Source: Methanobacteriaceae archaeon (lineage in GTDB: Archaea > Methanobacteriota > Methanobacteria > Methanobacteriales > Methanobacteriaceae). Taken from it: a stretch of DNA of 21,459 nucleotides. Each line of letters starts with the position of its first letter. Position 1 is the stretch's first letter. Below, piece by piece: positions 1 through 11,610 of the stretch. The stretch is taken from contig JADGNH010000015.1 in assembly GCA_017883605.1 (NCBI GenBank), positions 1-21,459 of the forward strand. Reading direction: 5' to 3'. The notes beneath the pieces were generated by a model. It was not told the origin of the DNA and made no database searches. It saw only the letters and a list, made by a program, of their open reading frames with translations. A program made the position numbers and the translations under genes.

Positions 1-25
1 TTCCTCTCATATATCATTCATTATT

Positions 26-1267
<1,242 letters not shown>

Positions 1268-1498
1268 AAAATATACCTCCATTTCTTCTTTAGCATTGTT
1301 TAATTAGAAGTTTGATTTTTTTTCATGATTATTTAATTTAACATTTGAATTCTTTCATGATTTATTTAAATTTAGTATTTTGAATTCTTTCATGATTTAT
1401 TTAATTTAGCTGGTTTACATATTTAAAGATGATTAATGTGGTAAGTCTATGACTAACCAGATAGGATCACGAACAATCCCATATGAAAGAGCTATCAA
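1268..1498 (-). repeat. EF-2/EF-1A spacer with 35-nt tandem repeat
   Basis: This spacer holds about 2.6 copies of a 32-35 nt AT-rich unit at 1321-1352, 1353-1387 and 1388-1410. Each unit starts TTTCATGATTTATTTAA on the plus strand, and the first two end TTGAATTC. Beyond the repeat, 1411-1430 reads on the minus strand as CATCTTTAAATATGTAAACC, a possible TATA region for EF-1A but far from its start. At 1447-1465 there is a degenerate copy of the EF-2 stop region. I see no coding potential here. Confidence 0.7.
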
Positions 1499-3691
<2,193 letters not shown>

Positions 3692-3748
3692 CAAAATCAC
3701 CTGATAATTATAAAATTTTTAGTTATGCTAATTTTTATTTGATCCTAA

Positions 3749-3787
3749 CTAATTGAATATTCCTTTTTCCTGTAATATTCTGATTAG
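3749..3787 (-). terminator. Hairpin at the rps7 stop codon
   Basis: On the minus strand, directly at the rps7 stop, GAATATT and AATATTC form a 7-bp stem with a 12-nt loop. A further CTAAT/ATTAG pair of 5 bp lies outside a small internal bulge. The stem is AT-only and there is no clean T-run immediately after it, so it may be an RNA-processing or stability element rather than a terminator. It lies between rps7 and EF-2. Confidence 0.35.
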
Positions 3788-4347
3788 TGGGCGGATCGGG
3801 CCACTCTCTCTTTTTCTTCCTTTTTCTGGATGGCAAAGCTTCTTGTATCGTATTCTGCTGCAAGAAGGAGTTCGTCAGCCAGACATTCTTCCATGGATCT
3901 TTTCCTTTTAAAGGCAGATTGCATGGTTCCTTTGGTCAGAAATCCCAGTGCCAGGTCAACCCTTCTTTGGGGAGCAATGTCCACTGCCACCTGGTATCCT
4001 ATCCCACCGTACTTTATCCTGGTGGTCTCTTCCCTGGGAGCGGTGTTTTCCACTGCTTTCACCAGCACCTGCAGAGGGTTCTGTTTTGAACGATTGTTTA
4101 TAATGTCAAATGAACCTCTTACTATGTTATATGACTTGTTCTTCTTTCCTGAGTTTCTCTGTGTCCTCATGATTTTGTTCATAAGTCTTTCAGCAATAGA
4201 AACTTTTGATTTCGCGAACTGCCTTTTAACATGTCTTCCCATGGTGTGGGGAACCAGAATCTCGTCTAAGCAAACGTAGTTCATCAGACCCATGTCCTCT
4301 ACCTTCACCTCTCCTAAATCCCATTTATCAAAAACTTTAATGCTCAT
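3784..4347 (-). CDS. rps7: 30S ribosomal protein S7
   Basis: S7 nucleates the head of the small ribosomal subunit and contacts the exit-site tRNA and mRNA. The 187-residue product has the archaeal N-terminal extension (FDKWDLGEV near 6-14), the core NPLQVLVKAVENTAPREE at 90-107, and YQVAVDIAPQRRVDLAL at 118-134. Length and sequence fit archaeal S7, which is longer than bacterial S7. The ATG at 4345-4347 has GAGGT about 7 nt upstream. It starts 35 nt after the rps12 stop, and that gap is occupied mostly by a duplicated piece of the rps12 end, so cotranscription is very likely. Confidence 0.96.
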   Translation of the reverse strand: MSIKVFDKWDLGEVKVEDMGLMNYVCLDEILVPHTMGRHVKRQFAKSKVSIAERLMNKIMRTQRNSGKKNKSYNIVRGSFDIINNRSKQNPLQVLVKAVENTAPREETTRIKYGGIGYQVAVDIAPQRRVDLALGFLTKGTMQSAFKRKRSMEECLADELLLAAEYDTRSFAIQKKEEKERVARSAH

Positions 4348-4365
4348 AAGAATTACCTCACTATA

Positions 4366-4402
4366 TACTGGTTTTTCTACATTTACCTTACTGGTTTTTC
4401 TA
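4366..4402 (-). repeat. Direct repeat bracketing the rps12 stop codon
   Basis: A 14-nt sequence (plus strand TACTGGTTTTTCTA) occurs at 4366-4379 and again at 4389-4402, with a period of 23. The copy at 4389-4402 encodes the end of S12; the other is non-coding. The TAA stop lies between them at 4383-4385. Both copies are followed on the minus strand by AGGTAA, so the rps7 ribosome binding site may itself derive from this duplication. Confidence 0.85.
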
Positions 4403-4808
4403 TTTTTCCTTTAACCATTTCTTCGAGGGATACGTTGTTGACTTTGGTGACCTTCCATCTTACTCCAGGAATATCACCCATGGATCTCCCTGATGGACCG
4501 CCTATTCCCTCGATCATGACCTCATCGTGTTCATCTATAAATCCGATTGCACCGTCCCCGGGGGTGAATGCAGTTAGCTGTTTACCGTTTTTTATAAGCT
4601 GAACTCTCACACATTTTCTTATGGCCGAGTTAGGCTGTTTTGCCTCTATACCCACCTTCTCAATCACTATTCCCCTGGCCTGGGGTGCACCTTCCAGAGG
4701 GTCGGCCTTAACATCTAATCTTAATATTTTTCTCTTATATTCAGTATCCTTCCACCTGAAGTTCTGTCTGTTCCTTTTAAGCTTTTTTGCTGCAAAAAGT
4801 CCTGGCAA
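4383..4808 (-). CDS. rps12: 30S ribosomal protein S12
   Basis: S12 sits at the decoding centre and monitors codon-anticodon pairing. The 141-residue product has the conserved KQPNSAIRK at 58-66 and GDIPGVRWKV at 111-120, the two loops where changes alter accuracy and streptomycin response in bacteria. It also has the basic archaeal/eukaryotic N-terminus GLFAAKKLKRNRQNFRWKD. The start is TTG at 4806-4808 with AGGAGG 7 nt upstream; no in-frame ATG fits. It opens the S12-S7-EF2-EF1A part after a 308-nt spacer from nusA, so it may have an internal promoter. Confidence 0.96.
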   Translation of the reverse strand: MPGLFAAKKLKRNRQNFRWKDTEYKRKILRLDVKADPLEGAPQARGIVIEKVGIEAKQPNSAIRKCVRVQLIKNGKQLTAFTPGDGAIGFIDEHDEVMIEGIGGPSGRSMGDIPGVRWKVTKVNNVSLEEMVKGKIEKPVR

Positions 4809-5116
4809 ATGAATTCCTCCTTGTTATCATTACAATTTTGTTGTTATGTCCCTTTATTACGTCCTCAGCATGACCTAAACTTTATATTAGATATTGCTAA
4901 TTGATAACTTAAGATATTGTTATTGAATAACCTAAAATGTATATTGATATTCTTATGGAATAACTAAAATCTTACTATTGAATTACCTTTATTGGAATAA
5001 CTAAATCTTATTATCAAATTTACCTAAAATCTTATTTGTTATTCTTATGACAATCTGATTTTATCTGCTTTATGGAATAACATAAAATTTATAATCTTAC
5101 TAACCACAATTTCATA
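4809..5116 (-). repeat. nusA/rps12 spacer made of degenerate repeats
   Basis: No gene is visible in these 308 nt. A degenerate motif, plus strand TTATGGAATAAC, occurs at 4920-4931, 4953-4964, 4975-4986, 4989-5001 and 5070-5081. Most copies are followed by CTAAAATCTTA or a variant, so on the sense strand the unit reads roughly TAAGATTTTAGTTATTCCAT. Spacing varies from about 15 to 80 nt, which suggests layered duplications with partial decay. I could not pick a single reliable promoter for rps12. Confidence 0.65.
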
Positions 5117-5548
5117 CTATTTTATAACGATGTTATTTATGTTATGCTGCCTCTTGGCCAAAATTCTTGCTCTTTCTATATTTTGACCGCCTTTTCCTAT
5201 GGCAGTTCTTTTATTTCGTGAATCTGTTTCCAGTGTGGCAATTTTCTCCCCGTTTTCCTTTTGAAGTATCCTTATACTCCGAATCTTGGCGGGAGCCATA
5301 AGGTTGCCTATAAATTCCACAGGGTCTTCAGAGTGTTCTATGACTTCAACACCTTTGTCCACGGTCTTCTGAACTTTAGATACGGTACTTCCTCTTTTTC
5401 CTATAGCCAGTCCCATATCTCCCTTTTTAACCAGGAAGGTTATTTTTCCATTTTCATCATCCACCAGGCAATCTTTGACCATTGCTCCAGTCATGCTCTC
5501 AAAAAGAGCTATGTATCTTATTTCGTTTGTTGCAAATTTTATAGTCAC
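5117..5548 (-). CDS. nusA: NusA-like transcription elongation/termination factor
   Basis: This 143-residue protein consists of two KH RNA-binding domains, with GKRG at 50-53 and GKGG at 118-121. It lacks the N-terminal polymerase-binding domain and S1 domain of bacterial NusA, which is normal for archaea. Its place between L30e and S12 downstream of the polymerase subunits is the classic archaeal arrangement. The start is GTG at 5546-5548, only 5 nt after the L30e stop, and the GGGGTAA overlapping that stop serves as ribosome binding site; translational coupling is likely. The family is clear, but the exact role of archaeal NusA is less well settled than that of the bacterial protein. Confidence 0.93.
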   Translation of the reverse strand: MTIKFATNEIRYIALFESMTGAMVKDCLVDDENGKITFLVKKGDMGLAIGKRGSTVSKVQKTVDKGVEVIEHSEDPVEFIGNLMAPAKIRSIRILQKENGEKIATLETDSRNKRTAIGKGGQNIERARILAKRQHNINNIVIK

Positions 5549-5553
5549 AGAAA

Positions 5554-5850
5554 TTACCCCATAATTTCTAATATGTTTGAATCACCTGGATCTTTTATGA
5601 TCATGGTGGCCACGGTGAATGGCTTACCACAAACTGATCCAAGTTCCACACTTGTACCTTTATAATTGTAAACAGGGATATCTGATAATTTTGAATATTG
5701 ATCTAAATCTTCCCTTTTATCCTCAGGGCAATTCTCGGCGACTATCACCAGCTTTCCTTTTCCCAGTTTAAGCGCCTGGATTGATTTATCAGATCCCAGT
5801 GTGACACTTCCTGTGTCTACAGCAACTCTAATTCCTCTATCTAAGTCCAT
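5554..5850 (-). CDS. rpl30e: 50S ribosomal protein L30e
   Basis: This 98-residue member of the L7Ae/L30e/S12e RNA-binding family has no bacterial counterpart in this operon. The pattern AVDTGSVTLGSDKSIQALKLGKGKLVIVAEN, followed by GTSVELGSVCGKPFTVA, matches the L30e fold with its kink-turn-type RNA-binding surface. The ATG at 5848-5850 is preceded by AGGAGG 6 nt upstream. Only 10 nt separate it from the rpoA2 stop and 5 nt from the nusA start, so rpoA2-rpl30e-nusA is a tightly coupled unit. Confidence 0.93.
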   Translation of the reverse strand: MDLDRGIRVAVDTGSVTLGSDKSIQALKLGKGKLVIVAENCPEDKREDLDQYSKLSDIPVYNYKGTSVELGSVCGKPFTVATMIIKDPGDSNILEIMG

Positions 5851-5860
5851 CTACTGCCTC

Positions 5861-7033
5861 CTATTTTCTCGGTTTCATAATGACGCCAACAGATCCTGTT
5901 CCCAGTGGTATTGGCTGCCCGATTATAATATTCTCAATTATTCCGGTAAGGTGATCAATTTCTCCTCTTATACTTGCTCTTAAAAGGTGTTTACCTGTCT
6001 CCTCAAAGGAGGCTCTTGCCAGTACACTGGCCTTTTCACCGCTAATACCGTGTCTTCCTATGGATTTAACTTTACCATCGGCGGTCATCATATCAGCAAC
6101 CAGCATGATATGCCTCACATCCACGGTGAGTCCCTGCTCTTCCATGGTACTCTGTGCTTCGTGAATAATGGCGTTTCTGGCGGCTTCAATTCCCAGAACC
6201 TTTTCTACTTCGTGGATATCGTTGGTAGTGGTTCTGGTTTTATTCACACCTTCCATTTTCAGTACAGCACCAAGATTTGAACCTTCGGTGTGTATAACCC
6301 ACTCCAAGCTTTCTTTACTTATGACGACCTTTCCGATGTTTTTAACACCGCTTATCTGCAGATCGCGGACTTTATCAGCTAAAAGTCTAAGTTCTCTTAT
6401 GGCATGTTTAGATTCAGAAATCGTAGGTTCAAAACTCAGCAGGTTCTTATTTATTTCTACCCTTTTAAAAGCTTTTTCTATCTTGGCTATAATATCATCA
6501 TATTCCAATCTTTTATCATGAACCTTTTCCTCATCAATCTCTATATTCATGCTCATACTGGCGTAGTTTACATTAAAATCCTTTAAAATATCATTTAGAA
6601 CGATCTTGCCTATACGGTTGGCTATTTTCCTCACAAACTCCTCATCGGTGCCGTATTCTTCTTCAAAGTATATGGCCATGGTAGGGGTCGATATTTTTTT
6701 CCGGGCATCCACGATTTCAATGAGGCGGGGCAAACCCAGGGTAACGTTCAACTCTGCCACTCCAGCATAGTGAAAGGTCCTCATGGTCATCTGGGTACCG
6801 GGCTCCCCTACAGATTGGGCAGCAACCGTGCCTACAGCTTCTCCTTTTTCAACCCGGGCACGTTCGTAAGCTTTTTTTATATCACCCACCAGGGTTTCCA
6901 GTTCTTTAGCCTTCAGTTCATGTTTTTCCGCTGCTTCGGCTATCTCGTAAATTAGTTTTTCAGGAAAATTGGCTCTTCTCCTCTTAATAACCTTTTCTAC
7001 CCTATCAATATCCACAAAACCACCTGACTCCAT
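5861..7033 (-). CDS. rpoA2: DNA-directed RNA polymerase subunit A'' (RpoA2)
   Basis: This is the C-terminal part of the split largest RNA polymerase subunit, equivalent to the end of bacterial beta-prime. The 390-residue product carries the trigger-loop region AAQSVGEPGTQMT at 71-83 followed by RTFHYAG, then LGLPRLIEIVDARK, and the conserved C-terminal block RHGISGEKASVLARASFEET. It completes the active site formed by A'. The ATG at 7031-7033 has AAAGGAT shortly upstream. A 59-nt gap separates it from rpoA1. No intein is present, although this subunit carries one in some archaea. Confidence 0.96.
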   Translation of the reverse strand: MESGGFVDIDRVEKVIKRRRANFPEKLIYEIAEAAEKHELKAKELETLVGDIKKAYERARVEKGEAVGTVAAQSVGEPGTQMTMRTFHYAGVAELNVTLGLPRLIEIVDARKKISTPTMAIYFEEEYGTDEEFVRKIANRIGKIVLNDILKDFNVNYASMSMNIEIDEEKVHDKRLEYDDIIAKIEKAFKRVEINKNLLSFEPTISESKHAIRELRLLADKVRDLQISGVKNIGKVVISKESLEWVIHTEGSNLGAVLKMEGVNKTRTTTNDIHEVEKVLGIEAARNAIIHEAQSTMEEQGLTVDVRHIMLVADMMTADGKVKSIGRHGISGEKASVLARASFEETGKHLLRASIRGEIDHLTGIIENIIIGQPIPLGTGSVGVIMKPRK

Positions 7034-7092
7034 TTTTCTATCCTTTAAATGTGAATCCTAAGTCCACTTAGATGAAAAATAAGTTTAATTTA

Positions 7093-9705
7093 TTATTTAC
7101 CTTTAGATTTTATCCTCATCTCATCTATCATCCGGTCTATATCAACAACTTTACCATAATCACTCTTGGCAGGGTCTATACCGTCTTCACCATAGTGAGT
7201 TTGAATTATAACTCCACGATTGTCTCTGACCGTTCCGTCGGGCTGGACACTGAGATCTTGCAGGGCATTAACCAGCCTTCGCTGCATGTATCCGCTCTGT
7301 GCTGTACGTATGGCAGTGTCCACCAGACCTTCCCTACCCCCCATGGCATGGAAGAAAAACTCCAGGGGATCAAGACCTTTTTTATAACTGGAATGAACGA
7401 ATCCACTTGCTTTAGCACCCAATTCACCTTCTTTAAAGTGTGGAAGGGTTCTTCTACTGTAACCTCTCTCTATTCTTCCACCTCGAACAGATTGCTGTCC
7501 TACACAAGCTGCAATCTGCGTAAGGTTCAACATAGAACCCCTAGCACCTGTAAGAGCCATGATGACTGCATGATTGTCCATTCCAAAGTAACTTTCCGCT
7601 ATTTCACCGGATTTATCCCTGGCTTCACCTAAAACCTGCATTATCTTCATCTCCAGGGTCTCTCTAAGGCTTCTACCCGGTAATGCCTCCAGTTCATCGT
7701 CTCTGTAAGCTTTGATGAGCTGTTCTACCCGGGACTCTGACTTGCTTAGAAGTTCCTCAATCCTGTCCTTGGCCTCCCGTGGTATTTCCTCATCCGCTGT
7801 GCTGGTGGTGAATCCTCTTTTCATTATACCAGATATTGCCAGTTTGGTGGCAGAATCTAAAAATTCACGGGCTTTATCGGTACCATATTCCTTAACAATT
7901 GAATCTAAAATCTTTCCAGAGAATGCACCGTAGGCTTTTTCATCTATTGCACCGGTTTTAAGTTTTCCATCCTCTATAACAACATAAGCATCGTTTTTAC
8001 ACTCTTGTTTCAGGCACTCATCACATTTTCTGCATATCTCCGCCTGGTAGACCATGTTAAGGTCCTTGGGTAATAGAAGACTGAAAACTTCTTTACCAGT
8101 CCAGGTTCCTCCTCTTTTCTTGGGATAGGGTACCTTGGATTTTTTAAGCATCTGGAAAACTTCATCTTCCTTGAAAACAGAGCCCTCTCTGGTCAATAGA
8201 TAGGCCCCGGATATGTGGTCGTGTATTCCTCCAATAATGGGTCCGCCAAATCTAGGGGACAGTATGTGTTCCTGCACCCTCATGAGAGATTTGGCTTCTG
8301 CACGGGATTCTTCTGTCTGGAAAACGTGCATGTTCATCTCATCACCGTCAAAATCGGCGTTGTATGGTGGACAAACGCACAAATTGAGTCTGAATGTTTT
8401 GTAGGGTAGTACTTTAACTTCGTGGGCCATCATGGACATCCGGTGCAGAGATGGTTGCCGGTTAAATAGAACAATGTCACCATCTATGAGGTGTCTCTCT
8501 ACAATGTATCCCGGCTCCAGCTTCTCGATTATGGCCTCTTTAGTTTCATCGTAAACCCTGATCTTTCTCTCATCGGGTCTTATAACATAATTCGCCCCAG
8601 GGTGAACTTTAGGTCCGGTTTGAATGTACTTCTTCATTTCTTCCAGGTTCCAATCAGTCACATAGACCGGTACTGTAACTTCTGTGGCGATCATTTCAGG
8701 AACACCCACTTCATTGATACTTATATTAGGATCAGGAGATATAACAGTCCTGGCAGAAAAGTTCACCCTCTTACCAGAGAGGTTGCTTCTGAATCTTCCT
8801 TCTTTACCCTTTAAACGTTGGGCTAAAGTTTTCAAAGGTCTTCCTGATCTGTGTCGGGCCGGTGGAACTCCTGACGCTTCATTATCAAAGTAGGTGGTAA
8901 CGTGGTATTGTAAGAGCTCCCACAGATCCTCTACAATGAGCTGCGGCGCACCTGCCTCCATGTTCTCCTTCAATCTCTGGTTTATCCTTAAAATATCCAC
9001 TAGTTTGTGGGTTAAATCGTCTTCAGAACGCTCCCCTGTTTCCAGAGTTATAGATGGCCTTACAGTAACCGGTGGGACTGGTAAAACGGTTAGAACCATC
9101 CATTCTGGCCTGGCAACTTCTGGATTTATCCCTAAGAGTATATAATCCTCTTCATAGATTTTTTCCAACCTTTCCCTTACCTCGCTGGCGGTTAACTTGT
9201 AGTTACCTTCCACCATAGAAACTGGTTTATCTATCTTTACCTCTTCCTGTTCCTCATCACAATGAGGACATTTATCTCTACGGGCCAATGTGTAAATATC
9301 TTTTATAATAGTAGTTATGCTCTCCTCATTTTTTAGTTTAGATCCTATTTTATCCCTGTAATCTATTATTTCGCTTTCTGTGAGGAGAATCCTTCCACAT
9401 TTTTTGCAGGTTGATCTTAATATTTTATGAATGGTATCGGCAAAGCCCACATGTATAACCGGTCTGGCCAGGTTTATATTACCAAAGTGTCCCTGACAGT
9501 CTCCTCCCTTAGATCCACAGGATCTGCACCTGAGGCCAGGGTCTATTACTCCTAATCTGGGATCCATTAATCCAGCTTCTATTGGGTAACCATCTTCATC
9601 ATAGGTGTCTGGGGTGACAATTTTGGTAACGGACATCTTTCTGATGTTTTCAGGGGACAGAAGACCGAAGTTGATCTGGGAAATTTTCTTTAAAATTCCT
9701 TTCAA
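7093..9705 (-). CDS. rpoA1: DNA-directed RNA polymerase subunit A' (RpoA1)
   Basis: This is the N-terminal part of the split largest subunit, with the catalytic magnesium site. In the 870-residue product, C60, C63, C70 and H73 form the first zinc site, and C100/C103 with C146/C149 a second. NADFDGDEMN begins at residue 449, so D451, D453 and D455 are the metal-binding aspartates. The bridge-helix region lies near GARGSMLNLTQIAACVGQQ. The start is TTG at 9703-9705 with AAGGAGA about 8-10 nt upstream; the resulting MKGILKK matches the family's usual N-terminus. It follows rpoB1 after 93 nt. Confidence 0.97.
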   Translation of the reverse strand: MKGILKKISQINFGLLSPENIRKMSVTKIVTPDTYDEDGYPIEAGLMDPRLGVIDPGLRCRSCGSKGGDCQGHFGNINLARPVIHVGFADTIHKILRSTCKKCGRILLTESEIIDYRDKIGSKLKNEESITTIIKDIYTLARRDKCPHCDEEQEEVKIDKPVSMVEGNYKLTASEVRERLEKIYEEDYILLGINPEVARPEWMVLTVLPVPPVTVRPSITLETGERSEDDLTHKLVDILRINQRLKENMEAGAPQLIVEDLWELLQYHVTTYFDNEASGVPPARHRSGRPLKTLAQRLKGKEGRFRSNLSGKRVNFSARTVISPDPNISINEVGVPEMIATEVTVPVYVTDWNLEEMKKYIQTGPKVHPGANYVIRPDERKIRVYDETKEAIIEKLEPGYIVERHLIDGDIVLFNRQPSLHRMSMMAHEVKVLPYKTFRLNLCVCPPYNADFDGDEMNMHVFQTEESRAEAKSLMRVQEHILSPRFGGPIIGGIHDHISGAYLLTREGSVFKEDEVFQMLKKSKVPYPKKRGGTWTGKEVFSLLLPKDLNMVYQAEICRKCDECLKQECKNDAYVVIEDGKLKTGAIDEKAYGAFSGKILDSIVKEYGTDKAREFLDSATKLAISGIMKRGFTTSTADEEIPREAKDRIEELLSKSESRVEQLIKAYRDDELEALPGRSLRETLEMKIMQVLGEARDKSGEIAESYFGMDNHAVIMALTGARGSMLNLTQIAACVGQQSVRGGRIERGYSRRTLPHFKEGELGAKASGFVHSSYKKGLDPLEFFFHAMGGREGLVDTAIRTAQSGYMQRRLVNALQDLSVQPDGTVRDNRGVIIQTHYGEDGIDPAKSDYGKVVDIDRMIDEMRIKSKGK

Positions 9706-9782
9706 GCTTATTCTCTCCTTATATAACGTTTTTTACTCATATGACCCTTTTTGTTATTTTATTTTTATTATTTGTTTTAAAT

Positions 9783-9803
9783 CATTTTAAGAAGCATTTT
9801 AAG
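9783..9803 (-). repeat. Short duplication across the rpoB1 stop
   Basis: CATTTTAAG (plus strand) occurs at 9783-9791 and 9795-9803 with a period of 12. The rpoB1 stop TAA (9799-9801) is inside the copy nearest the gene. The unit is short, so chance is possible on its own; it is listed because the same arrangement recurs at other stops in this window. Confidence 0.55.
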
Positions 9804-11610
9804 CTTTGTCTTCTAAAACCAGCTTGGGGAATATACATAAACTCTTGAGCTCGTCCAGTAAAAGTTTAAATGCGTAGGAAATCTCCACCGGAAATGTATC
9901 CGAATTTTCGCATATGGCACAGTACTTTCTATCCCTTATCCTATCGTATATGGCTATCATACCACAGTCTGCACATACTATAGCCTCATATTTATCTGAT
10001 TCATCTAGAAGTCGCTCCTTCAATGCCAGAGCCGCACCATGAGCTATAAGACAGTCTCTTTCCATTTCTCCAAATCTCAAACCACCTTCTCTGGCTCTTC
10101 CTTCGGTAGGCTGACGGGTTAATACCTGTACTGGCCCTCTTGACCTGGCGTAGACCTTATCTGAGGTCATGTGGTGCAGTTTCTGGTAGTAAGCAACTCC
10201 CATGAATATTTCGGCTTCTATTCTTTCACCGGTTATCCCGTTGTATAAGGATTCTCTTCCGGCGGTTTCAAAACCGTTTTCCTTTAAAAGCTTCATTATA
10301 TCCAGTTCATGGTTACCACTGAATGGCGTGCCGTCCATCCTTTCTCCCACCAGAGTGCCTGCCTTTCCAGCGAGCATTTCCAGCACCTGTCCAACTGACA
10401 TCCTGGATGGGATGGCGTGGGGGTTTATTATTAGATCAGGGACCACACCATCTTCTGTGAAGGGCATGTTCTCCGGTGAAACTATAAGTCCAACCACACC
10501 CTTCTGACCATGCCTTGATGCGAATTTATCACCAAATTCTGGCTGTCTTTGATCCCTTACTCTTATTTTAGCTAATTTACTTCCTTCTACTGTTTCTGTG
10601 AGCATTACTGCATCTACTGTGCCGTGTTCACCGTGTCTTACCGTGACTGATGTTTCTCTTCTTCTCTCTGCAACGGTTCCAAATTCATCTATTTCCTCTA
10701 AAAATCTGGGTGGTGAGGTTTTTCCAATTAAAACATCCCCTGATTTTACTTCAACCTCAGGATTCACGATTCCGTCCTCATCCAGGTTCCGGTAAACTTC
10801 ATCAGAACGGTACCCCCGGACTATGTTCTCGGGCACTTCAAATTTATCTTCCTGTCCACCGGGATAACGTCTTTCTGAAGCTTCATAAGATCTGAAAAAT
10901 GATGATCTTGCCAGTCCTCTCTCTATAGATGCTTTGTTTAGTATCAAAGCGTCTTCCATGTTGTACCCCTCATAAGACATGACCCCGACCACAAAGTTCT
11001 GTCCAGAAGGTCTTTTGTCGTATTTGGTTGCGTCCATACTTTTGGTTTTAACTATGGGTACCTGCGGATGGTGTAAAAGATGTGCTCGGGTGTCTGTTCT
11101 CAAGCTGTAGTTGGAAACATATAGCCCCAGGGCCTGTTTGGTCATTCCGGCCTCCATGGTGTTTCGGGGTGATGAGTTGTGGTTGGCGTAGGGAATGATG
11201 CCTGCGCAGATACCTAGCATGGTGGATGGATCGATCTCAAGATGGGTGTGATATTCTGTAACATCTTCAGGGAACATGGCAATGTAGGTGTTTTCTTCTT
11301 CTTCAGCGTCCAGATATTCAATTATACCCATATTTATGAGTTCATTCCAGTTAAGCTCACCTTCGGCCATTTCTGTTATATGTTCCTCTTTAAGCAGGGA
11401 TTCTCCATTTTCAACCACTATCAGAGGTCTTCTGGCCCTTCCGGGATCATTGAATATGTAGATCTCGTCGGCTTCCGGGTAGTGGGTTATGTTCATCTCA
11501 TGGGAAGCTTCCCCAGACCTTCTTTTTTCCCTCATGGTTCCCACAAACTCTTCCGGGTCGTCGCAGGTTCCGATGAGCTTACCATTGATATAAATTTTAG
11601 ATTTTTTCAC
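9799..11610 (-). CDS. rpoB1: DNA-directed RNA polymerase subunit B' (RpoB1)
   Basis: This is the C-terminal part of the split second-largest subunit. The 603-residue product includes DKFASRHGQKGVVG, with H367 and K370 in the active-site wall region, and a conserved GEMERDCLIAHGAA block. The zinc site C546/C549/C564/C567 (CADC...CAIC) lies near the C-terminus. The start appears to be GTG at 11608-11610, with a weak GGGGG ribosome binding site 7 nt upstream; I found no better in-frame start. It follows rpoB2 after an unusually long 317-nt spacer, so it may also be transcribed from its own promoter. Confidence 0.96.
   Translation of the reverse strand: MKKSKIYINGKLIGTCDDPEEFVGTMREKRRSGEASHEMNITHYPEADEIYIFNDPGRARRPLIVVENGESLLKEEHITEMAEGELNWNELINMGIIEYLDAEEEENTYIAMFPEDVTEYHTHLEIDPSTMLGICAGIIPYANHNSSPRNTMEAGMTKQALGLYVSNYSLRTDTRAHLLHHPQVPIVKTKSMDATKYDKRPSGQNFVVGVMSYEGYNMEDALILNKASIERGLARSSFFRSYEASERRYPGGQEDKFEVPENIVRGYRSDEVYRNLDEDGIVNPEVEVKSGDVLIGKTSPPRFLEEIDEFGTVAERRRETSVTVRHGEHGTVDAVMLTETVEGSKLAKIRVRDQRQPEFGDKFASRHGQKGVVGLIVSPENMPFTEDGVVPDLIINPHAIPSRMSVGQVLEMLAGKAGTLVGERMDGTPFSGNHELDIMKLLKENGFETAGRESLYNGITGERIEAEIFMGVAYYQKLHHMTSDKVYARSRGPVQVLTRQPTEGRAREGGLRFGEMERDCLIAHGAALALKERLLDESDKYEAIVCADCGMIAIYDRIRDRKYCAICENSDTFPVEISYAFKLLLDELKSLCIFPKLVLEDKA

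Noticed and set aside
4877..4890. Plus-strand promoter-like AAACTTTATATTAG upstream of nothing on that strand
   Set aside because: It faces the 3' side of nusA and there is no plus-strand gene; AT-rich spacers produce such matches by chance.
7206..7427. Minus-strand frame within rpoA1, and other frames inside the polymerase and factor genes
   Set aside because: They lie wholly inside clearly conserved genes in alternative frames.
5861..9705. Intein or frameshift splitting the largest polymerase subunit
   Set aside because: The A'/A'' split has separate stop, spacer, ribosome binding site and start, as is normal in archaea; no intein motifs are seen.
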